Shown here one piece after another: positions 34,359-42,301 of a stretch of DNA of 62,500 nt. The stretch comes from an uncultured Pelagibacteraceae bacterium (GTDB lineage Bacteria > Pseudomonadota > Alphaproteobacteria > Pelagibacterales > Pelagibacteraceae), in the NCBI GenBank assembly GCA_902595635.1, contig CACJQT010000006.1, positions 1 through 62,500 on the forward strand, read 5' to 3'. Positions within the stretch are counted from its first letter, which is position 1. Each line of letters opens with the position of its first letter. Both the position numbers and the translations under genes were made by a program. The notes under the pieces are model-generated. The model was not told the DNA's origin and searched no databases. It worked only from the letters and a program-made list of their open reading frames with translations.

Positions 34359-35338
34359 TAATTGATATTTGATTTTAAAATATCATGCATATGAATTATG
34401 CCAACTGTTTTTCTTTTATTTTTATTTTGATGAACACATAGTACTGTAATTTTTTTTGAATTCATAATTGATAATGCAGAAGCAGCTAGCAAATCTTTGT
34501 TTACACTAAGTGGTTTTTTTTTCATTACTTTTTTTAATTCTAAATTGTCAAACTTATTATATTTTTGAGCTATTCTTTTTAAATCACCATCTGTAATTAT
34601 CCCTTTTGTATCATTATGTTTATTTCTAACAATTAATACTCCCAATTTTTTACTATTATTAATTTTTAAAGCTTTTTTCATAGTCAAATTTTCTTTTACA
34701 AATGGAATTTTTTTTCCAGTCAACATTAAGTCTCCAACAGTTTTAAGTTTTATAGATAAATTACCGCTGGGATGTATCTTTTTAAAATCATATTTAGTAA
34801 AATTTTTATACATCATACAAGAGATTGCTATAGCATCTCCTAAAGCTAATTGTGTAGTGGTAGATGATGTAGGTACTATATTTTCTGGTCCAGCCTCTTT
34901 AATAGTAGGAGTTAAAAATGATATATCTGAATTTTTATATAATATTGAGTCTTTTTTTGAAGTAACACCAATTAAATTAATATTCTTATTTCGAGACACA
35001 TATTGAATTATATTTTTTAATTCTTCACTTTGACCACTATTACTTATTAGAATTACTAAATCATTTGAAGTTATTTGACCTAAATCTCCGTGACTTGCGT
35101 TTGTAGCATCTAAGAAAAAAGATGGTGTTCCTGTAGATGAAAATGTTGCAGCCCACTTTCGAGCTATAATTCCACTTTTCCCAACTCCTGAAATAATTAT
35201 TTTCCCATTTTTACAATTTAAGATTAATTTGATTAGCTTAATGAAAGATAAATTAATAAATTTTTTTAGTTTTTGTAAAGCTTTAATTTCAAATTCTATA
35301 ACCTCTTCTGCTATCTTTTGAATTTTATGTTTTTTCAT
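34358..35338 (-). CDS. kdsD: Arabinose-5-phosphate isomerase (KpsF/KdsD)
   Basis: Interconverts ribulose-5-P and arabinose-5-P, the first step to Kdo. The SIS domain (about 40-180) has GVGKSGIIARK and LVILISNSGQSEEL; HPSGNLS follows, then two CBS repeats (about 205-326). Length 326 is typical. It overlaps lptC by one base. Together with kdsB at 40595 it indicates Kdo-containing LPS. Confidence 0.93.
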   Translation of the reverse strand: MKKHKIQKIAEEVIEFEIKALQKLKKFINLSFIKLIKLILNCKNGKIIISGVGKSGIIARKWAATFSSTGTPSFFLDATNASHGDLGQITSNDLVILISNSGQSEELKNIIQYVSRNKNINLIGVTSKKDSILYKNSDISFLTPTIKEAGPENIVPTSSTTTQLALGDAIAISCMMYKNFTKYDFKKIHPSGNLSIKLKTVGDLMLTGKKIPFVKENLTMKKALKINNSKKLGVLIVRNKHNDTKGIITDGDLKRIAQKYNKFDNLELKKVMKKKPLSVNKDLLAASALSIMNSKKITVLCVHQNKNKRKTVGIIHMHDILKSNIN

Positions 35339-35339
35339 T

Positions 35340-35951
35340 TTAATGAGACCAAATATCTGATGTAAATGCAGCTAAATCTAAATTTACTCTACTGCTGATA
35401 AATTTAATTGCATCTTTATACAAAATATCTCTTTTTTCTCTTTTTAAAATATTCATAAGGCAATTGTGAATTTGGTGAAGGTAAATGACATCTTTCGCAC
35501 AATATTGCAGCTGCTTATCCGATAATTTTCCACCAAAATCTGATGATTGTAAATTTTTACTTATTTCAACACCAACAAATTCTTTTATAAGATCTTTTAA
35601 CCCATGTTTATCACTATAACTTCTTGCAAGCTTACTCATTATTTTTGTGCAATCAATATTTTCTACATCTATTTCAAGATATTTTTTTATAAAAAGTAAA
35701 TCAGCTCTTGCGTAGTGAAATATTTTACTAATTTTTTTATTAATCAAAATTTTTTTTAAATTTGGAGCATTATATGTATCTCTATTTAATTGAATAATAT
35801 GAGCATCGTTTTTTCCAGTTGAAATTTGTACTAAACAAAGATTATCCCTCTCGACATTTAGACCCATAAACTCACAATCTATAGCTATATTGTCACTTAG
35901 CATTAATTGCTCTGGCAAATCCTCTTTGTGTAATCTAATATCTATATTCAT
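35340..35951 (-). CDS. rnd: Ribonuclease D-like 3'-5' exonuclease
   Basis: A 203-residue DEDDy nuclease domain only: DCEFMG with Asp25 and Glu27, HYARADLLFI supplying the second Asp, and YCAKDVIYL with the Tyr/Asp pair. The HRDC domains of E. coli RNase D are absent, as in many Alphaproteobacteria. A likely role is tRNA or small-RNA 3' trimming. Only 16 bases separate its start from the divergent dehydrogenase gene, so their promoters must overlap. Confidence 0.9.
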   Translation of the reverse strand: MNIDIRLHKEDLPEQLMLSDNIAIDCEFMGLNVERDNLCLVQISTGKNDAHIIQLNRDTYNAPNLKKILINKKISKIFHYARADLLFIKKYLEIDVENIDCTKIMSKLARSYSDKHGLKDLIKEFVGVEISKNLQSSDFGGKLSDKQLQYCAKDVIYLHQIHNCLMNILKREKRDILYKDAIKFISSRVNLDLAAFTSDIWSH

Positions 35952-35967
35952 TTGATAGAATATATAT

Positions 35968-36927
35968 ATGAAACAAAAAGAAATTCTACTTTTCGGTGCA
36001 TCTGGCCAAATAGGCAGAAATCTTATAAGAAAGTTAACACAAAATAACTATAAAGTAACTGCAGTTACAAGAAATGCTCATAGAACTGGTTATATAATTA
36101 AGACCCAGGCAAATCCTGGATATCTTAATTTAGTCGAAATCAAAAATTTTGATCCTGAAAAAATAGAGGAATTAATGAAAGATGCCAGTATATGCATAAA
36201 CTTAATTGGAATTTTGTATGAAAAGAAAAAGAACCAATTTAAAACTATCCATACTGATTTACCTGATATGCTTTCACAGAAAGCTAATAAACTTAATATA
36301 GAAAAGTTTATACATTTATCATCATTAGGAATAGAGGAGGCGAAAAATAGTAAATATGCTATCACCAAACTAGAGGGTGAAAAAAAAATTAGAAAAAATT
36401 TTATAAATTCTATTATTTTAAAACCATCTATAGTTTATTCAGTTGATGATCAATTTACGACTAGGTTCATGACATTATTAAGTAGATTACCATTTATGCC
36501 TATATATTATAATGGTGAGACAAAGTTTATGCCGATACATGTTACTGACTTAGTTGATATAATATTCAAAACAATTCAAAGCAAAGATAATGATTTAGTT
36601 ATAGAATGTATTGGTCCAGAGACCTTTACTTTTAAAGAAATTATTCAAAAACTACTAAAATCCATAAAAAAAAAAAGAATTCTTTTGCCTCTTCCTCTAT
36701 CATTAGCAAATCTATCAGCTAAAATATTACAAATATTACCAAATCCCTTATTAACAGAGGACCAACTTAAACTACTAAAATATGATAATATAAAATCTGG
36801 TTTGTATAAAACTAATTTTGATTTAGGATTTAAAGCTAATAAATTATTTGATGATGAAATTAACAAATATAGTTACAACTGGAGATCTGGTGGGCAGTTT
36901 GCTACTGAAGAGAGATTAGATAAATAA
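35968..36927 (+). CDS. Complex I NDUFA9-like NAD(P)-binding protein
   Basis: Atypical short-chain dehydrogenase/epimerase of 319 residues. The Rossmann loop GASGQIG is at 10-16, followed by NLIGILYEKKKNQFKTIH, FIHLSSLGI, a Y-x3-K-like YAITKLEGE and the conserved LKPSIVYSVDDQF and FMPIHVTDLV. These are the alphaproteobacterial relatives of mitochondrial NDUFA9. A role in complex I assembly or NAD(P)H binding is inferred. It is followed after one base by a SHOCT-domain gene. Confidence 0.85.
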   Translation: MKQKEILLFGASGQIGRNLIRKLTQNNYKVTAVTRNAHRTGYIIKTQANPGYLNLVEIKNFDPEKIEELMKDASICINLIGILYEKKKNQFKTIHTDLPDMLSQKANKLNIEKFIHLSSLGIEEAKNSKYAITKLEGEKKIRKNFINSIILKPSIVYSVDDQFTTRFMTLLSRLPFMPIYYNGETKFMPIHVTDLVDIIFKTIQSKDNDLVIECIGPETFTFKEIIQKLLKSIKKKRILLPLPLSLANLSAKILQILPNPLLTEDQLKLLKYDNIKSGLYKTNFDLGFKANKLFDDEINKYSYNWRSGGQFATEERLDK

Positions 36928-36928
36928 A

Positions 36929-37213
36929 ATGCTTAATTATTTGGTTATAGGTCTTTGTTTAGCTTTACTAATCTCTGTTATATATTTCTCAATAAAACCC
37001 ATAAGTATGGGTATTGAAGCAAGAAGAAACTTTAAAGATACAAAACCAGAAGATATCGATGAAATAAACAATAATTCTCAAGAAAAACTTGAAAATGAAA
37101 ATGGGGATAAAACATATATCTCAGAAGAAATAGTCAGGTTAAACAAACTTAGAAATGATGGCGTTTTAACTGAAAAAGAATTTGAAAAGGCAAAAGAGAA
37201 ATTATTAAGCTAG
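36929..37213 (+). CDS. Membrane-anchored SHOCT-domain protein
   Basis: A 94-residue protein with one N-terminal TM helix (about 4-24), a charged Asn/Glu-rich linker, and a C-terminal SHOCT motif (EEIVRLNKLRNDGVLTEKEF then AKEKLL). SHOCT segments usually aid oligomerisation. It may work with the NDUFA9-like protein just upstream. It ends convergently, overlapping gcrA by 4 bases. Confidence 0.75.
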   Translation: MLNYLVIGLCLALLISVIYFSIKPISMGIEARRNFKDTKPEDIDEINNNSQEKLENENGDKTYISEEIVRLNKLRNDGVLTEKEFEKAKEKLLS

Positions 37214-37710
37214 GCAGATTTAATTTTTTTTTCTATAAATTTAGGCATCTCATCATCTTTATCAATGCCATCATCTTTTTTCCCTTTTGGTTGAAAAACA
37301 ATCATTAAATGCAAAGGGCAGTATGAAAATTTTTCAACATTTTTCCTTCCACAAAAAGTTGCATCACTTTCATTTGGGTTTTTTTCCATATATTTACATG
37401 TATCATCTGTCAGTTCTTCAAGTGATAAATTTTTAGCTGGCTCAAAATTATTGTCTAAAAGTAATGACTTAAATTTACTTCTTCTTCCTTTTAACTTAAA
37501 GTTTTTAGAAGAATTTTTTTCACTATTTATTTTATTAGTATTTTGTAAAGTTGATCTTTTTTGAATTTTAATTGATAAATTAAGTCTATGAGCTTTTCCT
37601 ATAACTGCATTTCTAGAAACTCCACCAATTATTTCAGCGATTTGACTAGCTGTTTGACCCTTTCCCCAAAGATCTTTCAATTTATTTACTTTTTCATCCG
37701 TCCAAGACAT
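37210..37710 (-). CDS. gcrA: Cell cycle regulator GcrA
   Basis: Transcription cofactor that joins sigma70-RNAP at promoters, in Caulobacter preferring CcrM-methylated GANTC. The N-terminal helix-turn-helix is canonical (SWTDEKVNKLKDLWGKGQTA, IIGGVSRNAVIGKAHR). A basic linker follows, then a C-terminal domain with CKYMEKNPNESDATFCG and YCPLH that fits the sigma-interacting region. Length 166 is normal. The CcrM methyltransferase is not in this window. Monocistronic, with a 166-base upstream spacer containing nothing recognisable. Confidence 0.93.
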   Translation of the reverse strand: MSWTDEKVNKLKDLWGKGQTASQIAEIIGGVSRNAVIGKAHRLNLSIKIQKRSTLQNTNKINSEKNSSKNFKLKGRRSKFKSLLLDNNFEPAKNLSLEELTDDTCKYMEKNPNESDATFCGRKNVEKFSYCPLHLMIVFQPKGKKDDGIDKDDEMPKFIEKKIKSA

Positions 37711-37876
37711 AAACTACTATATTTGGTATATAAAATATTTATTATAACATTATCTTGCACATAGTTATAATAAAACAAGTAAAATTTAAAATTTTTCAAC
37801 AAACAAGCTAATAAATTTATAACTTATGGTTGAATTTTAAACTGTGAAATAAATTAAAAAAATTTATAAATAATTA

Positions 37877-39040
37877 ATGAGTTCACTAGCAAATAATTAT
37901 AAAAGAAAAAAATTATCATTTATAAAAGGCAGTGGTAGTTTTTTAATTTCTACTAACGGCAAAAAATATCTTGATTTTGTGCAAGGTATTGCAGTTAATT
38001 CATTGGGTCATTCAAATAATCACTTAAATAAAGCTATTCAAAAACAATCAAGAAAATTATGGCATGTTTCTAATGCATTCAAAATTCCTGAAGGTGAAAA
38101 ATTAGCTAATAGATTGGTAAAAAGAACTTTTGCTGACTCTGTGATATTTCAAAATAGTGGAGCTGAAGCAACTGAAGCTGCTATAAAAGTTGCTAGAAGA
38201 TATTTTTATTCATTAGGAAAACCAAAAAAAACAAAAATAATTTGCATAAAAAATTCTTTTCATGGAAGAACATTGGCTGCAATTCATGCAAGCGGCTCAA
38301 AAAAAATGACAGAAGGATTTGGCCCAAGAATACCAGGCTTTGATCATTTCAATTTTGGCGATCACAAAAAACTAAGAAATTTAATTAACAAAAATACTGC
38401 AGCAATTATGATTGAGACTGTTATGGGAGAAGGAGGAATAAAAGTAATCCCTAATTGGTGTATAAAAGCTATAAGAGATCTTTGTGATAAAAAAGGAATT
38501 CTTTTAATTTTAGACGAGGTTCAATGTGGAATTGGTAGATCCGGAAAATTTTTTGCTTTTGAATATGCTAGAGTTAAACCAGACATTGTTCCAATTGCTA
38601 AAGGAATTGGGGGTGGTTTTCCAATTGGAGCTGTTTTGATGACAAAAAAAGTTGCAAAAGCAATGGTACCAGGCACACACGGATCAACATTTGGAGGTAA
38701 TCCACTGGCCATGTCAGTTGGGAATGCCGTTCTAGATAAGATAGACAGTAATTTACTTAACAATGTAAAAAAAATGTCTAAATATTTTATCTTAAAATTA
38801 AATATTTTAAAAAAAAAATATCCAAAAATTATAAAAGAGATCAGGGGCATAGGTCTTTTAATTGGTATACAACTTTGGGAAGACCAAACTAATTTTATAA
38901 ATAAATTAATGGAAAATCAACTCCTTACGATTAGAGCAGCTGAAAATGTCATAAGAATTTTACCCCCGTTAAATGTAAAAAAAAGTGAGATTGATACAGC
39001 CTTAAAAATTATCAGCAAAGTTTGTAATGATATAAAATGA
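37877..39040 (+). CDS. argD: Acetylornithine aminotransferase
   Basis: PLP class III transaminase of arginine synthesis; it may also serve as succinyl-DAP aminotransferase, the missing step between dapD and dapE. NSGAEATEAAIK (93-104), LDEVQCGIGRSG (212-223) and the Schiff-base Lys242 in PIAKGIGGGFPIG are visible. 387 residues. It overlaps argF by 4 bases (ATGA), forming an argDF operon as in other Alphaproteobacteria. Confidence 0.95.
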   Translation: MSSLANNYKRKKLSFIKGSGSFLISTNGKKYLDFVQGIAVNSLGHSNNHLNKAIQKQSRKLWHVSNAFKIPEGEKLANRLVKRTFADSVIFQNSGAEATEAAIKVARRYFYSLGKPKKTKIICIKNSFHGRTLAAIHASGSKKMTEGFGPRIPGFDHFNFGDHKKLRNLINKNTAAIMIETVMGEGGIKVIPNWCIKAIRDLCDKKGILLILDEVQCGIGRSGKFFAFEYARVKPDIVPIAKGIGGGFPIGAVLMTKKVAKAMVPGTHGSTFGGNPLAMSVGNAVLDKIDSNLLNNVKKMSKYFILKLNILKKKYPKIIKEIRGIGLLIGIQLWEDQTNFINKLMENQLLTIRAAENVIRILPPLNVKKSEIDTALKIISKVCNDIK

Positions 39041-39966
39041 AACACTTTATTAATTTAAAAGATATTCCTAGTAAAGATCTTAGAAAAATAATTGTTGATG
39101 CGAAACAAAGAAAAAAACAGAGAAAAAAATTAAATACTTTAGACCCAGATAAAGGATCGCCTCTTAAAGGTAAAATGCTAGTACAAATGTTTGAAAAAGC
39201 TAGTTCTAGAACAAGAATAAGCTTTTATTTGGCTATTAAACAGCTTGGAGGTGGAACATTGACACTTAGATCTAACGAACTTCATCTTGGACAAGGTGGA
39301 GAGACGATTGCAGATACTGCTAAAATTCTATCTACTTATGGAGATGGTTTCGTATTGAGAACTGATGATGATAAAAAAATTGAGGATTTTCAAAAGTATT
39401 TAACCATACCAATAATAAATGGTTTAAGTCCATCATCTCATCCAACTCAAGTGTTATCAGATATTTTCACTGTTGAAGAAATAAAAAAAAAACCAATATC
39501 AAAACTAAAAATTTGTTGGATTGGAGATTCTAATAATGTTTTGGACAGTTTAATTGCAGCATCTGTAAAGTTTTCTTTTAAATTAAGCATTGGATGTCCA
39601 AAAAAATTTGCACCTAGCAAAAAGATTAAAGATTGGGTAAGTAAAAATAAAAAAAAAATCTTTATTTATCACGATCTAAAAAAAGCAGCCCTAGATGCAG
39701 ACGTAATTTTTTCTGATAAAGTAATATCTCTAAATGACAAAGTGAACAAAAAAAGAAAAAAACAACAGTTTAAAAAATTTAAAATTAAAAAAGAGATATT
39801 TAATTATACGAAAAAAAATTGTATTTTTTTGCATTGCTTGCCAAGAGGAGATGAAGTTGAGGAGACTGTATTTCTGGGAAAAAATTCTCACGTATGGCAA
39901 CAAGCATTGAACAGAGTTCATGTTCAAAAAAGTATTCTATTGTATTGTTTTGGGAAACTAAGGTAA
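39037..39966 (+). CDS. argF: Ornithine carbamoyltransferase
   Basis: Makes citrulline from ornithine and carbamoyl phosphate. The carbamoyl-phosphate motif is SSRTR at 56-60 (usual STRTR), HPTQVLSDIFT is present, ornithine/catalytic HCLPRGDEVEETVF near the end contains the Cys. An extra lysine-rich stretch of about ten residues (VNKKRKKQQFKKFKIKKE) lies in the SMG-type region. 309 residues. It ends convergently with a 9-base overlap to the cytochrome gene. Confidence 0.94.
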   Translation: MKHFINLKDIPSKDLRKIIVDAKQRKKQRKKLNTLDPDKGSPLKGKMLVQMFEKASSRTRISFYLAIKQLGGGTLTLRSNELHLGQGGETIADTAKILSTYGDGFVLRTDDDKKIEDFQKYLTIPIINGLSPSSHPTQVLSDIFTVEEIKKKPISKLKICWIGDSNNVLDSLIAASVKFSFKLSIGCPKKFAPSKKIKDWVSKNKKKIFIYHDLKKAALDADVIFSDKVISLNDKVNKKRKKQQFKKFKIKKEIFNYTKKNCIFLHCLPRGDEVEETVFLGKNSHVWQQALNRVHVQKSILLYCFGKLR

Positions 39967-40497
39967 AGGTAGTGGATTATCTGAATTTTCGTTAAGATAC
40001 AAAATGACTGATGCCCTGTCTTTTTCTTTTCTTAATCCAGCAAATGCCATCTTAGTGCCCTTTATATAACTTTGAGGTTTTTTTAAATAACCATTCATCT
40101 CTTCAAATGTCCAATTTTTGTCATATGCTACCATTGCTTTTGAATATTTGTAATCTTGTTTTGATGCAACTTTTCTTCCTATTACACCATACAGTGCTGG
40201 TCCGATTTTATTTTCTCCACCTTTATTTACTAAATGGCAAGCAGAACATTTTTTGAAAACCTTCTCTCCATGAGAAACATCTCCTAATGCAAGTAATGCA
40301 GAAATATCAACTTTTTCCTCAATTTTCTCAGCTATTGAACTTGAAATTTGATTGCCTTCCTGTATTTCTACTTTGTAAGCCGATTTCTCAGGTTTATCTA
40401 CATGGAAAGCAATATCCGAAATTTTCCCTATTCCGATTACAATTAGTGCAATAAGAAGTACTGCTGCAATAATTTTATTTATTTCAAATGAATCCAT
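39958..40497 (-). CDS. Membrane-anchored class I cytochrome c
   Basis: One N-terminal TM anchor (about 8-24), an acidic linker, then a mitochondrial-type cytochrome c domain: haem site CSACH (Cys84, Cys87, His88), NKIGPALYGVIGRK, and the axial Met150 in KGTKMAFAG. 179 residues. It resembles CycM/cytochrome c552 electron carriers between bc1 complex and cytochrome c oxidase. Faces the periplasm. Confidence 0.92.
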   Translation of the reverse strand: MDSFEINKIIAAVLLIALIVIGIGKISDIAFHVDKPEKSAYKVEIQEGNQISSSIAEKIEEKVDISALLALGDVSHGEKVFKKCSACHLVNKGGENKIGPALYGVIGRKVASKQDYKYSKAMVAYDKNWTFEEMNGYLKKPQSYIKGTKMAFAGLRKEKDRASVILYLNENSDNPLPLP

Positions 40498-40563
40498 TAT
40501 TTCTTTTTATTAAGGTCGTATAACATGTTAAACAAAATTTATACGAAATTTAATTTATAAATT

Positions 40564-40580
40564 TGCGTCTCAAAGACGCA
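40564..40580 (+). promoter_or_regulatory. Hairpin in the kdsB 5' region
   Basis: TGCGTCT-CAA-AGACGCA is a perfect 7-bp stem with a triloop, 14 bases before the kdsB ATG, in otherwise structureless AT-rich DNA. It could affect kdsB translation or end transcription from the divergent side, but no U-tract follows. Confidence 0.4.
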
Positions 40581-40594
40581 TAAAATATGAATAT

Positions 40595-41329
40595 ATGAGT
40601 AATTCAATTATAATAATCCCATCAAGGTTAGCAGCAACAAGACTTCCTCAAAAGCCATTAATTAAAATTAATAATAAAACTCTAATTATGCATGTATATG
40701 AAAAAGCTATACAAAGCCAAATTGGAGAGGTTTATGTTGCAACCTGTGACGAGGAAATAGCCTCAGAAGTAAGAAAAAATGGAGGTAAATTTATAATGAC
40801 AAATATAAATCACACAAATGGTACCGATAGAGTATTTGAAGCCTCTCAAAAATTAGATTTAAAAGATACAGATTTTATCATGAATCTCCAAGGTGATGAA
40901 CCAATGATAAATCCTTTCGATTTAAAAAATTTAAATAAATTATCAAAAGAAAAAAACTTAAATATTTCAACATTAGCATATAACATCGAGAAAAAAGAAG
41001 ATTATAACAATGAAAATATTGTAAAAGTTACTACAAAAAAAAAGATATCAGATAATTCAACATCAGAGGCTTTGAATTTTTATCGAGTTATCAAAGAAGA
41101 TAAATTTAAAAATATATACCATCATTTTGGGATATACTTATACAGATATTCAGCTTTAAAAAAATTTGTTAATTTTAAAAAAAGTAAAAATGAAATCGAA
41201 GAAAAACTGGAGCAACTAAGAGCAATAGATAATAATATGGAAATAGAGGTAATATTAGCAAATTTTTTTTCCTCTGGTATTGATACTAAAAAAGATCTAG
41301 ACGAATACATAAAATTATTGAATAAATAA
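40595..41329 (+). CDS. kdsB: CMP-Kdo synthetase (3-deoxy-manno-octulosonate cytidylyltransferase)
   Basis: Activates Kdo with CTP for lipid A core assembly. The nucleotide loop IIPSRLAATRLPQKPL, NLQGDEPMI with the metal Asp, YHHFGIYLYRYSAL and the closing ID-x-N(M)EIEV segment are present; 244 residues. It shares direction with pheA (4-base gap). The usual Gly-rich variant RYGSTRLPGKPL is RLAATRLPQKPL here, common in Alphaproteobacteria. Confidence 0.94.
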   Translation: MSNSIIIIPSRLAATRLPQKPLIKINNKTLIMHVYEKAIQSQIGEVYVATCDEEIASEVRKNGGKFIMTNINHTNGTDRVFEASQKLDLKDTDFIMNLQGDEPMINPFDLKNLNKLSKEKNLNISTLAYNIEKKEDYNNENIVKVTTKKKISDNSTSEALNFYRVIKEDKFKNIYHHFGIYLYRYSALKKFVNFKKSKNEIEEKLEQLRAIDNNMEIEVILANFFSSGIDTKKDLDEYIKLLNK

Positions 41330-41333
41330 CAAT

Positions 41334-42164
41334 ATGAAAATTGTATATCAGGGAATTGCTGGGAGTTATAGTGAGAGTTGTGCAAAATATATGTTTCCAA
41401 ATATAGAAACCATTCCCTGCAAAACTTTCGACGAATGTTTTGAAAAGGCAAATAAAGATAGTAATATTAGAGCAATAATACCAGAGTCAAACAAAACTAC
41501 AGGAAATATTGGAGTAGAATATTTAATTTTTAAACATAGGTTAAATATTTACGAAGAATATTTTTTCCCAATCAATCATAATTTGATTGGTATAAAAGGG
41601 TCGAAAATACAAGACATTAAAAATATTTATTCACATGCTCAAGCGTTAAGCCAATCCTCAGAATTTATTAAAAAAAATAAATTTTCTGCTAATGTTAGAG
41701 CTGATACAGCTGGTTCTGCTAAATATGTATCAGAAGAAGGAGATAAATCAAAAGCTGCAATTGCATCAAAATTGAGCGCTAAAATTTATGACTTAGAAAT
41801 TTTAAAAGAGAATATACAGGATGATAATGATAACTACACTAGATTTTTGATAATGGGTAAAGATATAATTCAGCCAGAAATTGATAAAAATAATTTCATT
41901 ACATCATTTTTATTTAAACTAAGAGATAAGCCGGCAGCTTTGTATTCTGCTTTATCTGGTTTTGCTATTAATGGAGTGAATATGACGAAACTTCAAAGTT
42001 TCCCAGAAAAAAATTCATTTTCGTCATTTTTTTTCTTATGTGATATTGATGGACATTTGGACAATAAAAAAATAAAAAATTCGCTTGAGGAGCTTGCTTT
42101 CCACTGTGAAGATATGCACGTACTAGGTGTCTACAAAGCACACAAATTTAGAGAAAAAAAATAA
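41334..42164 (+). CDS. pheA: Prephenate dehydratase
   Basis: Converts prephenate to phenylpyruvate. The bilobed PBP-like catalytic domain has YQGIAGSYSESCA at the start, the key NDNYTRFLIMG (Thr-Arg-Phe), then a C-terminal ACT domain (about 190-270) for phenylalanine feedback. No chorismate mutase domain is fused. 276 residues. The kdsB-pheA pairing is seen in other Alphaproteobacteria. Confidence 0.94.
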   Translation: MKIVYQGIAGSYSESCAKYMFPNIETIPCKTFDECFEKANKDSNIRAIIPESNKTTGNIGVEYLIFKHRLNIYEEYFFPINHNLIGIKGSKIQDIKNIYSHAQALSQSSEFIKKNKFSANVRADTAGSAKYVSEEGDKSKAAIASKLSAKIYDLEILKENIQDDNDNYTRFLIMGKDIIQPEIDKNNFITSFLFKLRDKPAALYSALSGFAINGVNMTKLQSFPEKNSFSSFFFLCDIDGHLDNKKIKNSLEELAFHCEDMHVLGVYKAHKFREKK

Positions 42165-42197
42165 TTAACTTTATTGTAGATTAGAAAAAATTATTGT

Positions 42198-42203
42198 TAT
42201 AAT
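42198..42203 (+). promoter_or_regulatory. -10 element of the SRP RNA gene
   Basis: TATAAT lies 7 bases before the predicted SRP RNA 5' end (42210), with a -35-like TTGTAG at 42174-42179 (18-base spacing). This is the best promoter in the window. It must probably also serve dnaX, which starts 4 bases after the RNA. Confidence 0.55.
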
Positions 42204-42209
42204 ACAATT

Positions 42210-42297
42210 GGAGGCCTTCCAGGTGGGATTACCATGAACTCCCCCAGACTTGAAAAAGAGCAAGGGTAATGAGTTTTTTCCAGGTTGGTTGGTCTCC
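42210..42297 (+). ncRNA. ffs: Small SRP RNA (4.5S)
   Basis: Scaffold of the bacterial signal recognition particle with Ffh. The ends pair (GGAGGCC with GGTCTCC, one G-U). GAACTC pairs with GAGTTT, and the apical helix 8 shows the conserved layout CAGA-CTT-GAAA-AAG-AGCA: a GNRA-type tetraloop and the CAG/AGCA symmetric loop that binds Ffh. The position upstream of dnaX-ybaB-recR is the standard alphaproteobacterial locus. Ends are approximate. Confidence 0.88.
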
Positions 42298-42301
42298 TAT
42301 T

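Noticed and set aside
42269..42301. N-terminal extension of dnaX into the SRP RNA
   Set aside because: Those 11 residues come from the SRP RNA 3' strand; the conserved DnaX N terminus starts at ATG 42302.
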